Counted from the first letter of the stretch, positions 34,654-44,558 are shown. The stretch is DNA of 64,000 bases from Rubrivivax sp. (GCA_019635315.1 JAHBZT010000002.1:310001-374000); one strand, 5' to 3'. A program made the numbers and translations. Notes: generated by a model not told the origin, from the letters alone.

Positions 34654-34986
34654 ATGACGCCCGCCAAGCCGCGCCAGTTCTACATCCAGGGCCTGACCCA
34701 CGACGGGCGCACCTTCCGCCCCAGCGACTGGGCCGAGCGGCTGGCCGGCGCGATGTCGTCGTTCCGGCCCGGCGGCGTGGTCGCCGGCCCGGCGGCGCAC
34801 ATCGGCTATTCGCCGTACTGCGTGCCGCAGGTGGTGGGCGGCGTGAAGTGCGTGCTGGTCAGCGAGGCGCTGAAGGACATCGAGCCGATGGCCTGGGACT
34901 TCGTGATGAACTTTGCCCGCGACAACGGGCTGCCGGTGGGCGAGGTCTGCGTGCTGCCGGAGCCGGGCACGCCGGGCGCAGGCTAG
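34654..34986 (+). CDS. DUF3579-family protein
   Basis: A 110-residue soluble protein conserved in betaproteobacteria beside rpsT/argF, with the family stretches FYIQGLTHDGRTFRPSDWAE, YSPYCVPQVVGGVKCV and MAWDFVMNFARDNGLPVGE. No biochemical function is known to me. Several in-frame ATGs precede; the one at 34654 is chosen because the conserved region begins right after it (MTPAKPRQFYIQG). It is divergent from argD and convergent with rpsT, sharing a terminator region. Confidence 0.88.
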   Translation: MTPAKPRQFYIQGLTHDGRTFRPSDWAERLAGAMSSFRPGGVVAGPAAHIGYSPYCVPQVVGGVKCVLVSEALKDIEPMAWDFVMNFARDNGLPVGEVCVLPEPGTPGAG

Positions 34987-35009
34987 GACGGGTGCGCTGC
35001 ACCAAACGA

Positions 35010-35033
35010 AAGGGCCCGCGTCGGCGGGCCCTT
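35010..35033 (-). terminator. Terminator of rpsT (hairpin, T-rich on minus strand)
   Basis: AAGGGCCCGC pairs with GCGGGCCCTT around a four-base loop. On the minus strand the stem is followed by TCGTTTGG, giving a modest T-run after rpsT. It may also stop the convergent DUF3579 gene. Confidence 0.75.
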
Positions 35034-35056
35034 CGTCTGCACCGGGAAGACCGTGC

Positions 35057-35359
35057 TCAGGCGGCCAGCGACAGCGCCTTGACCTTGGCGGCCAGGCGGC
35101 TCTTCAGCCGCGCGGCCTTGTTCTTGTGGAAGATGCCTTTGTCGGCGACCGAGTCGATGACCTTCTGGGCCGACTTGAAGGTGTCGGCGGCCTTGGCCTT
35201 GTCGCCACCGCTGACCGCCTTCACGACGTTCTTCACGACGGTGCGGAAGCGCGAGCGCAGCGAGGTGTTGTGCGCATTGAGCTTGACGTCCTGGCGAGCG
35301 CGCTTGCGGCCCGAGGCGAGGCGGACGGTCTTCTTCTTGGCTTTGGACGAGGTGGCCAT
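35057..35359 (-). CDS. rpsT: 30S ribosomal protein S20
   Basis: Small basic 100-residue protein binding 16S rRNA. It begins [20 protein letters not shown] and continues through the S20 helical core ([19 protein letters not shown] and [20 protein letters not shown]). The ATG at 35359 follows a normal S20 start; an earlier in-frame ATG would add an unrelated 25 residues. It is a monocistronic gene with its own promoter at 35406-35433 and a hairpin terminator downstream. Confidence 0.97.
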   Translation of the reverse strand: MATSSKAKKKTVRLASGRKRARQDVKLNAHNTSLRSRFRTVVKNVVKAVSGGDKAKAADTFKSAQKVIDSVADKGIFHKNKAARLKSRLAAKVKALSLAA

Positions 35360-35405
35360 GCGGGTTGGGGGTGACGCGGTCGGTCGTTGGGTGCAAAGAC
35401 TATCA

Positions 35406-35433
35406 AGTATAGCACGGGCGCGCCCGGCGTCCA
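35406..35433 (-). promoter_or_regulatory. Sigma-70 promoter of rpsT
   Basis: On the minus strand, TGGACG (35428-35433; four of six match to TTGACA) and TATACT (35406-35411; five of six match to TATAAT) are separated by 16 bp. The -10 box is about 47 bp upstream of the rpsT ATG. Confidence 0.65.
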
Positions 35434-35454
35434 CGGCCGCTTCGGCCCGCCGCC

Positions 35455-35460
35455 TATAAT
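35455..35460 (+). promoter_or_regulatory. -10 element (TATAAT) of murJ
   Basis: A perfect TATAAT followed by GC lies 49 bp upstream of the murJ GTG. It is divergent from the rpsT promoter. The -35 region is GC-rich and unclear. Confidence 0.55.
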
Positions 35461-35508
35461 GCCGGCCTCCCTGCCGCTGCGTGGCCTGACCCGGATCGGC
35501 CTGCCCGA

Positions 35509-37065
35509 GTGAACCTGTTCAAGGCCGCCTCGACCGTCTCCCTGCTGACCCTGCTGTCGCGCGTGACGGGCCTGGTGCGCGAGCAGCTGATCGCCGCCAG
35601 CTTCGGCGCCAGCGCGGCCACCGACGCCTTCAACGTCGCGTTCCGCATCCCCAACCTGTTCCGCCGGCTGTTCGCCGAAGGGGCCTTCTCGCAGGCCTTC
35701 GTGCCCATCCTGGCCGCCACGCGGGCGCGGCAGGGCGACGACGCCACGCGCGACCTGCTCGACGCCGTCGCCACCGTGCTGGCCTGGGTGCTGCTCGCGG
35801 CCTGCGTCGTCGGCGTGGCGGGCGCGCCGCTGCTCGTGTGGGCCATCGGCTCCGGTCTCGAGCGCTTCGACACCGCAGTGCTGCTGACGCGCTGGATGTT
35901 CCCGTACATCGGCTTCATGTCGATGGTGGCGCTGGCCGCCGGTGTACTCAACACCTGGAAGCGCTTCGCGGTGCCGGCGGCCACGCCGGTGCTGCTGAAC
36001 CTGAGCGTGATCGGCGCCGCGTGGTGGGGCGCGCCGCGGCTGCAGGCCTCCGGGGTCGACCCGATCCTGGCGCTGGCCGGCGGCGTGATGCTCGGCGGGC
36101 TGCTGCAGGCCGCCGTGCAGATACCGGCGCTGGCGCGCATCGGCATGCTGCCGCGGCTGGGCCTGGCGCCTGCGGCGGTCGCGCGCGCCTGGCGCCACCC
36201 GGGCGTGCACCGGGTGCTGCGCCAGATGGCGCCGGCGCTGCTGGGCGTGTCGGTGGCGCAGATCTCGCTGCTGATCAACACGCAGATCGCGTCGCACGTG
36301 GCGGTCGGCGCGGTGTCCTGGCTGACCTACGCCGACCGGCTGATGGAGTTTCCGACCGCGCTGCTGGGCGTCGCGCTGGGCGTGGTGCTGCTGCCGCAGC
36401 TGTCGGCGGCGCAGGCGCGCGGTGACGGCGCCGACTATTCCGGCATGCTGGACTGGGGCCTGCGCCTGGTGGTGCTGCTGGCGGTGCCCTGCGCGATTGC
36501 GCTGCTGGTCTTCCCGCAGGCGCTGATCGCGGTGCTGTACCACTACGGCGCCTTCGGCGCAGACGACGTGGCGATGACGGTGCTGGCGCTGCGCGGCTAT
36601 GGCGCCGGGCTGCTCGGGCTGGTGGCGGTCAAGGTGCTGGCGCCGGCCTTCTACGCGCGCCAGGACATCCGCACGCCGGTGAAGATCGCGATCGGCGTGC
36701 TCGTCGCGACACAGGCGATGAACCTGGTGCTGGTGCCCTGGCTGGGCCATGCCGGGTTGGCGCTGGCGATCGGCCTGGGCGCGCTCGTCAACGCCTCGCT
36801 GCTGCTCGCGGGCCTGCTGCGGCGCGGCGTCTACCGGCCGCAGCCGGGCTGGGCCGGCTTCGCGGCGCGTGTCGCGGCGGCCAACGTCGCGCTCGGCGCC
36901 GCGCTGGCCTGGGCGGCGACGCAGGTCGACTGGATCGCACTGCAGTCGCAATGGGGCCGCCGCGCGGCGGCGGTGGCGGCGGTGCTGGGCGGTGTCGCGC
37001 TGCTGTACTTCGCCGTGCTGGCGGCCTGCGGGCTGCGCCCGCGCCATCTGCTGCGCCGCGCCTGA
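35509..37065 (+). CDS. murJ: Lipid II flippase MurJ
   Basis: Inner-membrane protein of the MOP family that flips lipid II across the membrane for peptidoglycan synthesis. The 518-residue product has about 14 hydrophobic spans. The family start [25 protein letters not shown] and the segment [20 protein letters not shown] are strongly conserved and include arginines in the central cavity. The start is a GTG at 35509, giving MNLFKAAS; no nearby ATG keeps the conserved N-terminus. It has its own TATAAT upstream. The SirB1-like gene starts 17 bp downstream and may be cotranscribed. Confidence 0.96.
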   Translation: MNLFKAASTVSLLTLLSRVTGLVREQLIAASFGASAATDAFNVAFRIPNLFRRLFAEGAFSQAFVPILAATRARQGDDATRDLLDAVATVLAWVLLAACVVGVAGAPLLVWAIGSGLERFDTAVLLTRWMFPYIGFMSMVALAAGVLNTWKRFAVPAATPVLLNLSVIGAAWWGAPRLQASGVDPILALAGGVMLGGLLQAAVQIPALARIGMLPRLGLAPAAVARAWRHPGVHRVLRQMAPALLGVSVAQISLLINTQIASHVAVGAVSWLTYADRLMEFPTALLGVALGVVLLPQLSAAQARGDGADYSGMLDWGLRLVVLLAVPCAIALLVFPQALIAVLYHYGAFGADDVAMTVLALRGYGAGLLGLVAVKVLAPAFYARQDIRTPVKIAIGVLVATQAMNLVLVPWLGHAGLALAIGLGALVNASLLLAGLLRRGVYRPQPGWAGFAARVAAANVALGAALAWAATQVDWIALQSQWGRRAAAVAAVLGGVALLYFAVLAACGLRPRHLLRRA

Positions 37066-37082
37066 CCTACACTGCGCCCGCG

Positions 37083-37931
37083 ATGCCCGGACCCCTGGAT
37101 CTCCAAGCCCCGACCGCGGCGGCGTATTTCGCTGCGCTGGTCGCCGACGAAGCCGGCTTCCCGCTGCTGGAAGCGGCCATCGCGGTCGGCCAGGACGAGG
37201 ACCCGGCGCTGGACGTGCAGGGCGTGCTGGTGCAGGTCGACACCCTGGCGGCGCGGCTGCTGCGCCGCATCCCGGCCGACGCCGCGCCGCTGCAGCGGCT
37301 GCGCCTGCTCAACCGCTACTTCTTCGGTGAACTGGGCTTCGCCGGCAACGTCAACCATTACCAGGACCCGCGCAACAGCTACCTGCACGAGGTGCTGCGC
37401 ACGCGGCGCGGCATCCCGATCACGCTGGCGCTGCTGTACGTGGAACTGGCGACGCGGGCCGGGCTCGCGGCACACGGCGTGTCCTTTCCCGGCCACTTCC
37501 TGGTCAAGCTGCGACTGCCGGCCGGCGAGGTGATCGTCGACCCGTTCAGCGGCCGCTCGCTGTCGCGCGAGGACCTGATCGAGCGCCTGGCGCCCTGGCG
37601 ACAGGCCTTCGGCGGCGAGGTCGAGCCGCCGCTGGCGCCGCTGCTGCGCGCCGCGACGCCGCGCGAGACGCTGGCGCGCGTGCTGCGCAACCTGAAGGCG
37701 ATCCACCGCGCGAGCGGCGACCGCGAGCGCCTGGCCGCGGTGCTGCGCCGTCTGGTCGCCGTGCTGCCGCGCGCCTGGGACGAGCACCGCGACCTGGCCT
37801 GGGTGCTGGCCGACCTGGGCCGCCTGGACGAGGCGCAGGCCGAGGGTGCGCTGTACCTGCAGCACCGCCCCGGCGCCGCCGACGCCGCGGCGCTGCGCGA
37901 CCACCTGCAGGCCTGCCGCCGCCTGCACTGA
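37083..37931 (+). CDS. SirB1-family transglutaminase-like/TPR protein
   Basis: A 282-residue protein of the SirB1/YchA family. The transglutaminase-like region includes NYF-type LNRYFFGELGFAGNVNHYQDP, then RRGIPITLALLYVELATRAG and the His motif VSFPGHFLVKLR. The usual catalytic cysteine of transglutaminases is absent in this family, so it is likely a binding module. The C-terminal 80 residues form TPR-like helices. The function is unknown. Co-occurrence with murJ and hda is common in this bacterial group. Hda starts three bases after its stop. Confidence 0.88.
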   Translation: MPGPLDLQAPTAAAYFAALVADEAGFPLLEAAIAVGQDEDPALDVQGVLVQVDTLAARLLRRIPADAAPLQRLRLLNRYFFGELGFAGNVNHYQDPRNSYLHEVLRTRRGIPITLALLYVELATRAGLAAHGVSFPGHFLVKLRLPAGEVIVDPFSGRSLSREDLIERLAPWRQAFGGEVEPPLAPLLRAATPRETLARVLRNLKAIHRASGDRERLAAVLRRLVAVLPRAWDEHRDLAWVLADLGRLDEAQAEGALYLQHRPGAADAAALRDHLQACRRLH

Positions 37932-37933
37932 CC

Positions 37934-38659
37934 ATGCGACAGATCCCGCTGGCCATCGGGCCCGACTCGCAGCCGAGCTTCGACAACTTCGTTCCCGGCG
38001 CCAACAGCGCGGCGCTGTCGCACCTGCGCGACCAGCCGCACCGCCAGGCCGGCGGCGCGCCGCCGGTCTACCTGTGGGGCCCGCCGGGCAGCGGCAAGAC
38101 GCACCTGCTGCGCGCGCTGGCCGGCCGCGCCCAGGCCGGCGGCCTGGTCGTCGGCTGGTTCGACGCCGCCGATCCGCTGCCCTGGGACCTGGCGCCGGGC
38201 TGGAGCCTGGTCGTCATCGACCGCTGCGAGGCGCTGTCGCCGGCGGCGCAGCATGCGGCCTTCACGCTGTTCGTCGAGGCCGCGACGCTGGGCGTGCAGG
38301 TGGCCGCCGCCGGCCGGCTGCCGCCGGTGGACCTGGCCGTGCGCGAGGACCTGCGCACGCGGCTGGCCTGGGGCCCGGTCTTCGCGCTGCAGCCGCTGGC
38401 CGATGCCGAGGTGCGCGCGGCGCTGCGCCGCGAGGCCGACCACCGCGGCATCGTGCTCTCCGACGAGGTCATGGACCATCTCCTGACGCGCTTCGCGCGC
38501 GACCTCGGCTCGCTGATGTCGCTGCTGGACCGGCTGGACGCCTATGGGCTGGCGCGCCACCGCCGCATCACGGTGCCGTTGCTGCGCCAGATGCTGGCCG
38601 AGGAGGGCGCCCCGGCAGCCACCGCGCCGGCGCCGTTCCCGGAGGCGAGCGCGGCATGA
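37934..38659 (+). CDS. hda: DnaA regulatory inactivator Hda
   Basis: AAA+ protein that stimulates ATP hydrolysis by DnaA after replication starts, acting on the sliding clamp. The 241-residue product begins with the clamp-binding type motif QIPLAI, then shows the Walker A GPPGSGKTHLLRAL. The Walker B region is VVIDRCEAL, and the Arg-finger region is LRTRLAWGPVFALQPL. The C-terminal helices match domain IV-less DnaA homologues. Its stop overlaps the HAD-phosphatase gene (ATGA), so the genes 37083-40997 form a tightly packed operon. Confidence 0.92.
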   Translation: MRQIPLAIGPDSQPSFDNFVPGANSAALSHLRDQPHRQAGGAPPVYLWGPPGSGKTHLLRALAGRAQAGGLVVGWFDAADPLPWDLAPGWSLVVIDRCEALSPAAQHAAFTLFVEAATLGVQVAAAGRLPPVDLAVREDLRTRLAWGPVFALQPLADAEVRAALRREADHRGIVLSDEVMDHLLTRFARDLGSLMSLLDRLDAYGLARHRRITVPLLRQMLAEEGAPAATAPAPFPEASAA

Positions 38660-39348
38660 GCGCCGGTACCGCAACGTCGCCGGGCCTGGCGCTGTTCGAC
38701 CTCGACGGCACGCTGATCCCGCGCGACTCGGACCACGCCTTCGGCGAGTTCCTGGTGCAACTCGGCTGGGCCGACGCGGCGGACTTCCGCCGCCGCAACG
38801 ACGCCTTCTACGACGACTACCTGCACGGCTGCCTGGACATGGCGGCCTACGTGGACTTTGCCACCGCACCCTGGCGCGGCCGCACGCCGGCCGAGCTGGA
38901 CGCCGCGCTGGCGCATTTCGTGGACGAGATCGTGCGCCCGATGCTGCACACCAGCGCGCTGGATCTCGTGCAGCGGCATCGCGACGCCGGCGACCGCCTG
39001 GCCATCGTCACCGCCACCAACGAGGTCGTGACGCGGCCGATCGCGGCGCTGTTCGGCATCGACACGCTGATCGCCACCGAGCTGGAGCGCGACGCCGCCG
39101 GGCGCGTGACCGGGCGCGTCGCCGGCGTGGCGGCCTTCCGCGAAGGCAAGATCACGCGCGTGCAGCAGTGGCTGGCCGCCGACGGCCTGGCGCTGGACGG
39201 CTTCGGGCGCAGCAGCTTCTACAGCGATTCCACCAACGACCTGCCGCTGCTCGAGCAGGTCAGCCATCCGGTGGCCACGAACCCCGGCCCCGCGCTGGAA
39301 GGCCACGCGCGGCGGCGCGGCTGGCCCGTCATCAGGCTCTTCACATGA
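38656..39348 (+). CDS. HAD-IB family phosphatase, SerB-like
   Basis: A 230-residue HAD hydrolase. Motif I is FDLDGTLIPRDSD with the nucleophile and acid/base Asp pair. Motif II is IVTATNE, motif III includes GKITRVQQWL, and motif IV is YSDSTNDLPLL. It belongs to the SerB-like subfamily IB that includes phosphoserine and histidinol-phosphate phosphatases. Its length and the ATN motif fit generic members, so the substrate is unclear. Both ends overlap neighbours by four bases (hda before, pcnB after). Confidence 0.9.
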   Translation: MSAGTATSPGLALFDLDGTLIPRDSDHAFGEFLVQLGWADAADFRRRNDAFYDDYLHGCLDMAAYVDFATAPWRGRTPAELDAALAHFVDEIVRPMLHTSALDLVQRHRDAGDRLAIVTATNEVVTRPIAALFGIDTLIATELERDAAGRVTGRVAGVAAFREGKITRVQQWLAADGLALDGFGRSSFYSDSTNDLPLLEQVSHPVATNPGPALEGHARRRGWPVIRLFT

Positions 39349-40997
39349 TCAGGAAGTTCATCGACCGGCTGCTGGGCAAGGCGCCGGCAGCCCCCGCGGC
39401 CGACGCGGCCGCCGAAGTGCCCGCGATCCCGCTCGGCCAGCGCGTCGAGGTGCCGGCCGAGGCCCACCGCATCGACCCGGCGCTGCTCGACGCCAACGCG
39501 GTGCGCGTCGTGCGCACGCTCAAGGAGGCCGGCTACGAGGCCTACATCGTGGGCGGCGCGGTGCGCGACCTGATCGTCGGCCTGCGGCCCAAGGACTTCG
39601 ACGTCGCCACCGACGCCACGCCCGAGCAGGTCAAGGCGCTGTTCCGGCGCGCCTTCATCATCGGCCGCCGCTTCCGGCTGGTGCACGTGGTCTTCGGGCG
39701 CGGGCGCGAGCACGAGACGATCGAGGTCTCGACCTTCCGCGCCTACCTGGACAACGCCGCCGCCGAGCAGGTGCCGGGCAACGAGAAGACGAGCAAGCAG
39801 GCCATCGAGGGCAAGCAGCATGTCGTCGACGCCAGCGGGCGCGTGTTGCGCGACAACGTCTGGGGGCCGCAGGTCGAGGACGCGGCGCGGCGCGACTTCA
39901 CGATCAACGCGATGTACCACGACCCGACGACGCAGACCGTCGTCGACTACCACGGCGGCCTGGCCGATGCGCGTGCGCGCGTGCTGCGCATGATCGGCGA
40001 CCCGGCCACGCGCTACCGCGAGGACCCGGTGCGCATCCTGCGCGTGGTGCGCTTTGCGGCCAAGCTGGGCTTCGGCATCGACCCGGCCACCGAGCGGCCG
40101 ATCGCCGGCATGGTGCCGCTGCTGGCCAACGTGCCGGCCTCGCGGCTGTTCGACGAGATGGTCAAGCTGCTGCAGACCGGGCACGCGGTGGCCAGCGTCG
40201 AGCAGCTGCGCCGCCACGGGCTGGTCGGCGGCCGGCTGAGCATCTTCCCGGTGCTGGACGCGGCGCTGGCGCCGGCGCAGCCCAACCCCGGCCGCGAGAC
40301 CTTCGTGCGCCTGGCGCTGGAGGACACCGACCGCCGCGTCGCCGAGGGCCGCGCGGTGGCGCCCAGCTTCCTGCTCGCCTGCCTGCTGTGGCACGACGTG
40401 CAGGAGCGCTGGGCCGCGCTGCGCGCCGGCGGCGAGCCGCCGTTCCCGGCGCTGCAGCAGGCGGTGGACGCGGTCTTCGACGCACGCGTCGGCGACATCT
40501 CCGGCCGCGGCAAGCTGGGCGCCGACATGCGCGAGATCTGGGCCATGCAGCCACGCTTCGAGCGCCGCACGCCGAGCTCGGCGAATTCGCTGATCGCGCA
40601 GCCGCGCTTCCGCGCCGGCTACGACTTCCTGCGCCTGCGTGCCGATGCCGGCGAGCTGGCGCCGGAGCTGGCCGACTGGTGGGAGGACTTCCACCTCGGC
40701 AGCGACGACGAGCGCGAGGCGCTGCTGGCGGACCTGCGCGCGAGTTCGGCACCGCGGGTGCGCCGCGTGCCCGGGCCGCGTGCCGCCGGCCCGGCGCCGG
40801 AGGCCGCCGAAGCCGCGCCGGTCACGCCGGCGGCGCGCAAGCGGCTCACGGCAGGCCGGCACGGCGATGAGAGCGTGGACGCGCCGGCGGCCGACGCGCG
40901 CCACGCAAGCGGTGGCGGCGGCGCCGCCGCCGGCCGGCCGGCGCGGCGAGTGGGACCGGCTCCTGGCGCCGAGGGCGCCGCCGGCGCGCAGGACTGA
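39345..40997 (+). CDS. pcnB: Poly(A) polymerase I
   Basis: Adds 3' poly(A) tails to RNA, marking it for decay. The 550-residue product starts MIRKFIDRLLG and has the nucleotidyltransferase signature GGAVRDLIVGLRPKDFDVAT. It continues with RRDFTINAMYHD, the head/neck segment YREDPVRILRVVRFAAKLGF, and a long basic, disordered C-terminal tail rich in Ala, Pro and Arg. The full-length tail suits PcnB and not a CCA-adding enzyme. The ATG overlaps the HAD gene stop. folK follows after 64 bp. Confidence 0.93.
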   Translation: MIRKFIDRLLGKAPAAPAADAAAEVPAIPLGQRVEVPAEAHRIDPALLDANAVRVVRTLKEAGYEAYIVGGAVRDLIVGLRPKDFDVATDATPEQVKALFRRAFIIGRRFRLVHVVFGRGREHETIEVSTFRAYLDNAAAEQVPGNEKTSKQAIEGKQHVVDASGRVLRDNVWGPQVEDAARRDFTINAMYHDPTTQTVVDYHGGLADARARVLRMIGDPATRYREDPVRILRVVRFAAKLGFGIDPATERPIAGMVPLLANVPASRLFDEMVKLLQTGHAVASVEQLRRHGLVGGRLSIFPVLDAALAPAQPNPGRETFVRLALEDTDRRVAEGRAVAPSFLLACLLWHDVQERWAALRAGGEPPFPALQQAVDAVFDARVGDISGRGKLGADMREIWAMQPRFERRTPSSANSLIAQPRFRAGYDFLRLRADAGELAPELADWWEDFHLGSDDEREALLADLRASSAPRVRRVPGPRAAGPAPEAAEAAPVTPAARKRLTAGRHGDESVDAPAADARHASGGGGAAAGRPARRVGPAPGAEGAAGAQD

Positions 40998-41061
40998 CCG
41001 CGGCAGCGGGCCGACCGGGGCGGCAGACCCCAGGCGGCCGGCGCGACCAGGAGGGATGACG

Positions 41062-41580
41062 ATGACCGAAGCCAGCCCAGTCCCCGCCGCGCCGCCGGAC
41101 GGCGGCGAACGCATCTTCGTCGGCCTGGGGGCCAACCTCGGCCATCCACGCGCTGCGCTCGCGCGCGCCATGCACCAGCTCGGCAGCCTGCCGGGCACGC
41201 GGCTGGTGGCGCAGTCGTCGCTGTGGCGCACGGCGCCCATCGAGTCCAGCGGGCCCGACTACGTCAACGCGGTCGCCGAGCTGCGCAGCGGCCTCGGGCC
41301 CCAGGCCCTGCTGGCCGCGATGCAGGAGATCGAGCGCCGCCACGGCCGCCGCCGGCCCTACCGCAACGCGCCGCGCACGCTGGACCTGGACCTGCTGTTC
41401 TACGGCCAGCGTGTGATCGACGAGCCCGGCTGCACGGTGCCGCACCCGCGGCTGCACCTGCGCGCCTTCGTGCTGGAGCCGCTGGCCGAGCTGGCGCCGG
41501 ACTGGGACCACCCGCTGCTGGGCCCGCTGCAGCCGTGGCGGGGGCAGGCGGCGGCCCAGCGGATCACGCGGATGGAGTGA
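41062..41580 (+). CDS. folK: HPPK, 2-amino-4-hydroxy-6-hydroxymethyldihydropteridine pyrophosphokinase
   Basis: Transfers pyrophosphate from ATP to the pterin in folate synthesis. The 172-residue product shows FVGLGANLGHPRAAL, SSLWRTAPIESSGPDYVNAV, and the catalytic motif RRPYRNAPRTLDLDLLFYG (Mg-binding Asp pair). It ends in VPHPRLHLRAFVLEPLAEL. Two ATGs are candidates. The second at 41062 is chosen because AGGAGGG directly abuts the first at 41056 but is six or seven bases from the second. The 3' end overlaps the convergent TM2-like gene by 17 bp. Confidence 0.95.
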   Translation: MTEASPVPAAPPDGGERIFVGLGANLGHPRAALARAMHQLGSLPGTRLVAQSSLWRTAPIESSGPDYVNAVAELRSGLGPQALLAAMQEIERRHGRRRPYRNAPRTLDLDLLFYGQRVIDEPGCTVPHPRLHLRAFVLEPLAELAPDWDHPLLGPLQPWRGQAAAQRITRME

Positions 41581-42022
41581 CGCCGGCCGCGGCGCCGGCG
41601 CGTCCCTCGAGCTGCCACTCGAAGAATTTCTGTCCCGAGAAGGCGATGGTGCCCATCAGCACACCGCCGCCCAGCAGCAGCGCGGCGATGGCCGCCAGCA
41701 CCGGCCCCCAGCCGGTGGCCACCACCGGCTGGCCCGGGTTTCGGCGCGCGGCCCAGGCCTCGTCGGGGGTCAGCGCGTAGACGATGGCGGTCAGCGCGGC
41801 CTGCGAGATCATCAGGCCCAGCAGCGGGATCAGGACCCAGGCCGCGCGGTCGTCCTGGCCCAGCGCCCACATGCGCTCCACGCCCAGCAGTCCGGCCGCG
41901 GTGGGCGGCCAGTGCGCCCAGGCCAGGCGGTCGCGCAGGCCGTGCAGGTACAGGCGGTGCAGCCCCAGCGCACCGCCCAGCAGGGCGAGCCAGGCGGCGA
42001 CGGTCTTCGATCGGTAGCTCAT
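41564..42022 (-). CDS. TM2-domain-like small membrane protein
   Basis: A 152-residue protein with three to four hydrophobic segments. The N-terminus ([23 protein letters not shown]) resembles TM2-domain proteins, whose turn usually reads G-x-H-R-F/L-Y. The last hydrophobic segment, [20 protein letters not shown], is followed by a short cytoplasmic tail. No function can be assigned. The ATG at 42022 is just before a TATAAT element that faces the other way toward rpsP. The last 17 bases overlap the end of folK. Confidence 0.8.
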   Translation of the reverse strand: MSYRSKTVAAWLALLGGALGLHRLYLHGLRDRLAWAHWPPTAAGLLGVERMWALGQDDRAAWVLIPLLGLMISQAALTAIVYALTPDEAWAARRNPGQPVVATGWGPVLAAIAALLLGGGVLMGTIAFSGQKFFEWQLEGRAGAAAGVTPSA

Positions 42023-42038
42023 GAAGCGCGGAAATTCA

Positions 42039-42044
42039 TATAAT
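42039..42044 (+). promoter_or_regulatory. -10 element (TATAAT) of the rpsP operon
   Basis: TATAATGCGCG lies 211 bp before rpsP. It implies a leader of about 200 nt upstream of S16, room for translational or other control. No rho-independent attenuator is evident in the leader. Confidence 0.55.
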
Positions 42045-42254
42045 GCGCGATTCTCGACGCTGGCCCGGGCCGACAAGCCCAAGGGCGTATCTACGGCGGC
42101 GGAAGCAGCAGGGGCTGCCAGCGCGGCAGGCCGGTCGACCTCGCAAGACAGCAGTCGTCAACCGGCATCGCGGCACGAACAGCCCTCCTCGATGGCCCAC
42201 CCGGTGTGTCTCCCGTGGCGCGGCGATCGGCCCGAGTTCCAAGGACAACATCGT

Positions 42255-42503
42255 ATGGTCGTGATCCGACTGGCCCGTGGCGGCGCCAAGAAGCGCCCCT
42301 TCTACAACATCGTCGTCGCCGAGGGCAGCGCCCGCCGCGACGGCCGCTTCATCGAGCGCGTCGGGTTCTACAACCCGATGGCCGCCGGCAGCGAGCAGCC
42401 GCTGCGCGTGGCGCTGGACCGCATCGCGCACTGGGCCGGCGTCGGCGCGCAGCTGTCGCCCACGGTCGCCCGCCTGGTCGAGCAGGCCAAGAAGGCGGCC
42501 TGA
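42255..42503 (+). CDS. rpsP: 30S ribosomal protein S16
   Basis: Ribosomal protein of 82 residues with the universal start [20 protein letters not shown], then [16 protein letters not shown]. The frame stays open for 78 codons upstream, but S16 is always near 80-90 residues, and AAGGA lies seven bases before the ATG at 42255, so the extension is leader. It is first of the classic operon rpsP-rimM-trmD-rplS. Confidence 0.97.
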   Translation: MVVIRLARGGAKKRPFYNIVVAEGSARRDGRFIERVGFYNPMAAGSEQPLRVALDRIAHWAGVGAQLSPTVARLVEQAKKAA

Positions 42504-42567
42504 CGGGCCTTTCGACGCGTCCGCGCCGCCGCCGGCCCTGACCGGCGCGGCCGCGGTGGCGCGCACC

Positions 42568-43176
42568 ATGCCGCAGCCTGCGCCGCCCGAAGCCCCCGTC
42601 ACGCTGCCCGACGACGCCGTCGAGGTGGGTCGGGTGGTCGGGGCCTGGGGCGTGAAGGGCGGGCTGCGCATCAAGCCGTTCGCGGCCGACCCGCAGGCGC
42701 TCTTCTCCTCCAAGCGCTGGTATCTCGCGGCGCCGGCCGTCGCCCGCCCGGCGGCCGCGGTGAAGGCCAAGACCGTGGCCGCGGCACCCGCACCGGTCTG
42801 GCCGCGCCTGCTGCGCATCGTGCAGGCGCGCGAGCAGGGCGAATTCGTCGTCGCCACTGCCCAGGACCTGGACGACCGCGACGCGGCGCAGGCGCTGGCC
42901 GGCGCGCGCGTGCTGGTGGCACGCGCCAGCTTCCCGACGCCGGATCCCGGCGAGTTCTACTGGGTCGACCTGATCGGGCTGGCGGTGCACAACCGCCAGC
43001 AGCAGGCACTCGGCCGCGTCGTCGGTCTGCTCGAGACCGGCCCGCACTGCGTGCTGCGCATCCAGCCGGCCGAGGCCGGCGCGGCGGAGCGGCTGATCCC
43101 TTTCGTCGACGCCTATGTCGACCGGGTCGACCTCGCCGGACGTCGCATCGACGTCGACTGGGACGCCGAGGACTGA
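42568..43176 (+). CDS. rimM: Ribosome maturation factor RimM
   Basis: Assists 30S head assembly by binding S19. The 202-residue product has [22 protein letters not shown] at the N-terminus, then an Ala/Pro-rich insertion of about 25 residues (around 52-80). The conserved PRC-barrel half includes [15 protein letters not shown] and [13 protein letters not shown]. The ATG at 42568 is 64 bp after rpsP. The insertion is longer than in E. coli RimM and may be a clade feature. It lies within the rpsP-rplS operon. Confidence 0.93.
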   Translation: MPQPAPPEAPVTLPDDAVEVGRVVGAWGVKGGLRIKPFAADPQALFSSKRWYLAAPAVARPAAAVKAKTVAAAPAPVWPRLLRIVQAREQGEFVVATAQDLDDRDAAQALAGARVLVARASFPTPDPGEFYWVDLIGLAVHNRQQQALGRVVGLLETGPHCVLRIQPAEAGAAERLIPFVDAYVDRVDLAGRRIDVDWDAED

Positions 43177-43201
43177 TGCCCGGGCGCAACCGCCACGAGC
43201 C

Positions 43202-43954
<753 letters not shown>

Positions 43955-44042
43955 TGGAAAGCTTTTCGATCCTCTGCGGGGCCCCACCGACGGTGGACCA
44001 ACCTCTACAACCCGCCCAGCGCACGATCGAGCGGAGAACCCC

Positions 44043-44396
44043 TTGAACCTCATCGCCACCCTCGAGCAGGAAGAGATCGCTCGCCTGAACCGCAAGATCC
44101 CGGACTTCGCCCCCGGCGACACGGTGATCGTCAGCGTCAACGTCGTCGAAGGCACGCGCAAGCGCGTGCAGGCCTACGAAGGCGTCGTGATCGCCAAGCG
44201 CAACCGCGGCCTGAACAGCAGCTTCATCGTGCGCAAGATCTCCAGCGGCGAAGGTGTGGAGCGCACCTTCCAGCTCTACAGCCCGCTGCTCGCCGGCATC
44301 GAGGTCAAGCGCCGCGGCGACGTGCGCCGCGCCAAGCTGTACTTCCTGCGCCAGCGCAGCGGCAAGTCCGCCCGCATCAAGGAGAAGCTGGCCTGA
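44043..44396 (+). CDS. rplS: 50S ribosomal protein L19
   Basis: A 117-residue ribosomal protein at the 30S-50S interface. After the N-terminus [15 protein letters not shown] come the L19 motifs [33 protein letters not shown], and [16 protein letters not shown] at the end. The start is TTG at 44043, about the only one giving normal L19 length. The last codons are duplicated 81 bp downstream, so the stop codon lies in a direct repeat. Confidence 0.95.
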   Translation: MNLIATLEQEEIARLNRKIPDFAPGDTVIVSVNVVEGTRKRVQAYEGVVIAKRNRGLNSSFIVRKISSGEGVERTFQLYSPLLAGIEVKRRGDVRRAKLYFLRQRSGKSARIKEKLA

Positions 44397-44509
44397 GCGA
44401 AGCGCAAGCGCGCGGCGCGAGCCGCGCCCGGCGCGCAGCGCCGGCACAGCGCACGGCGAAGCCAGAAGCTGGCCTGAGCGAAGCGCAGGCACGCGGCGCC
44501 AGCTGCGCC
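44383..44509 (+). repeat. Direct repeat spanning the rplS stop codon
   Basis: AGAAGCTGGCCTGAGCGAAG and the following bases (44383-44428) recur at 44464-44509 with four differences in 46. The first copy covers the last five codons and stop of rplS. The period is 81 bp. This is the same kind of event as the 87-bp repeats at the end of the MetE-like gene: a gene 3' end, including its TGA, is duplicated into the intergenic space. Confidence 0.85.
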
Positions 44510-44526
44510 GCACTGAACCGCGATGG

Positions 44527-44558
44527 AGAAGCCGTCCGCAGGACGGCTTCGTCGTTTT
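44527..44558 (+). terminator. Rho-independent terminator of the rpsP-rplS operon
   Basis: AAGCCGTCC pairs with GGACGGCTT around the loop GCA and is followed by CGTCGTTTTC. The position is 131 bp after rplS, beyond the duplicated segment. This is a good terminator by GC-genome standards. Confidence 0.8.

Noticed and set aside
42021-42254. N-terminal extension of S16 by 78 residues in the same frame
   Set aside because: S16 has a fixed size, a ribosome site precedes the inner ATG, and the likely promoter TATAAT lies after the first ATG, so the extension would not be transcribed.
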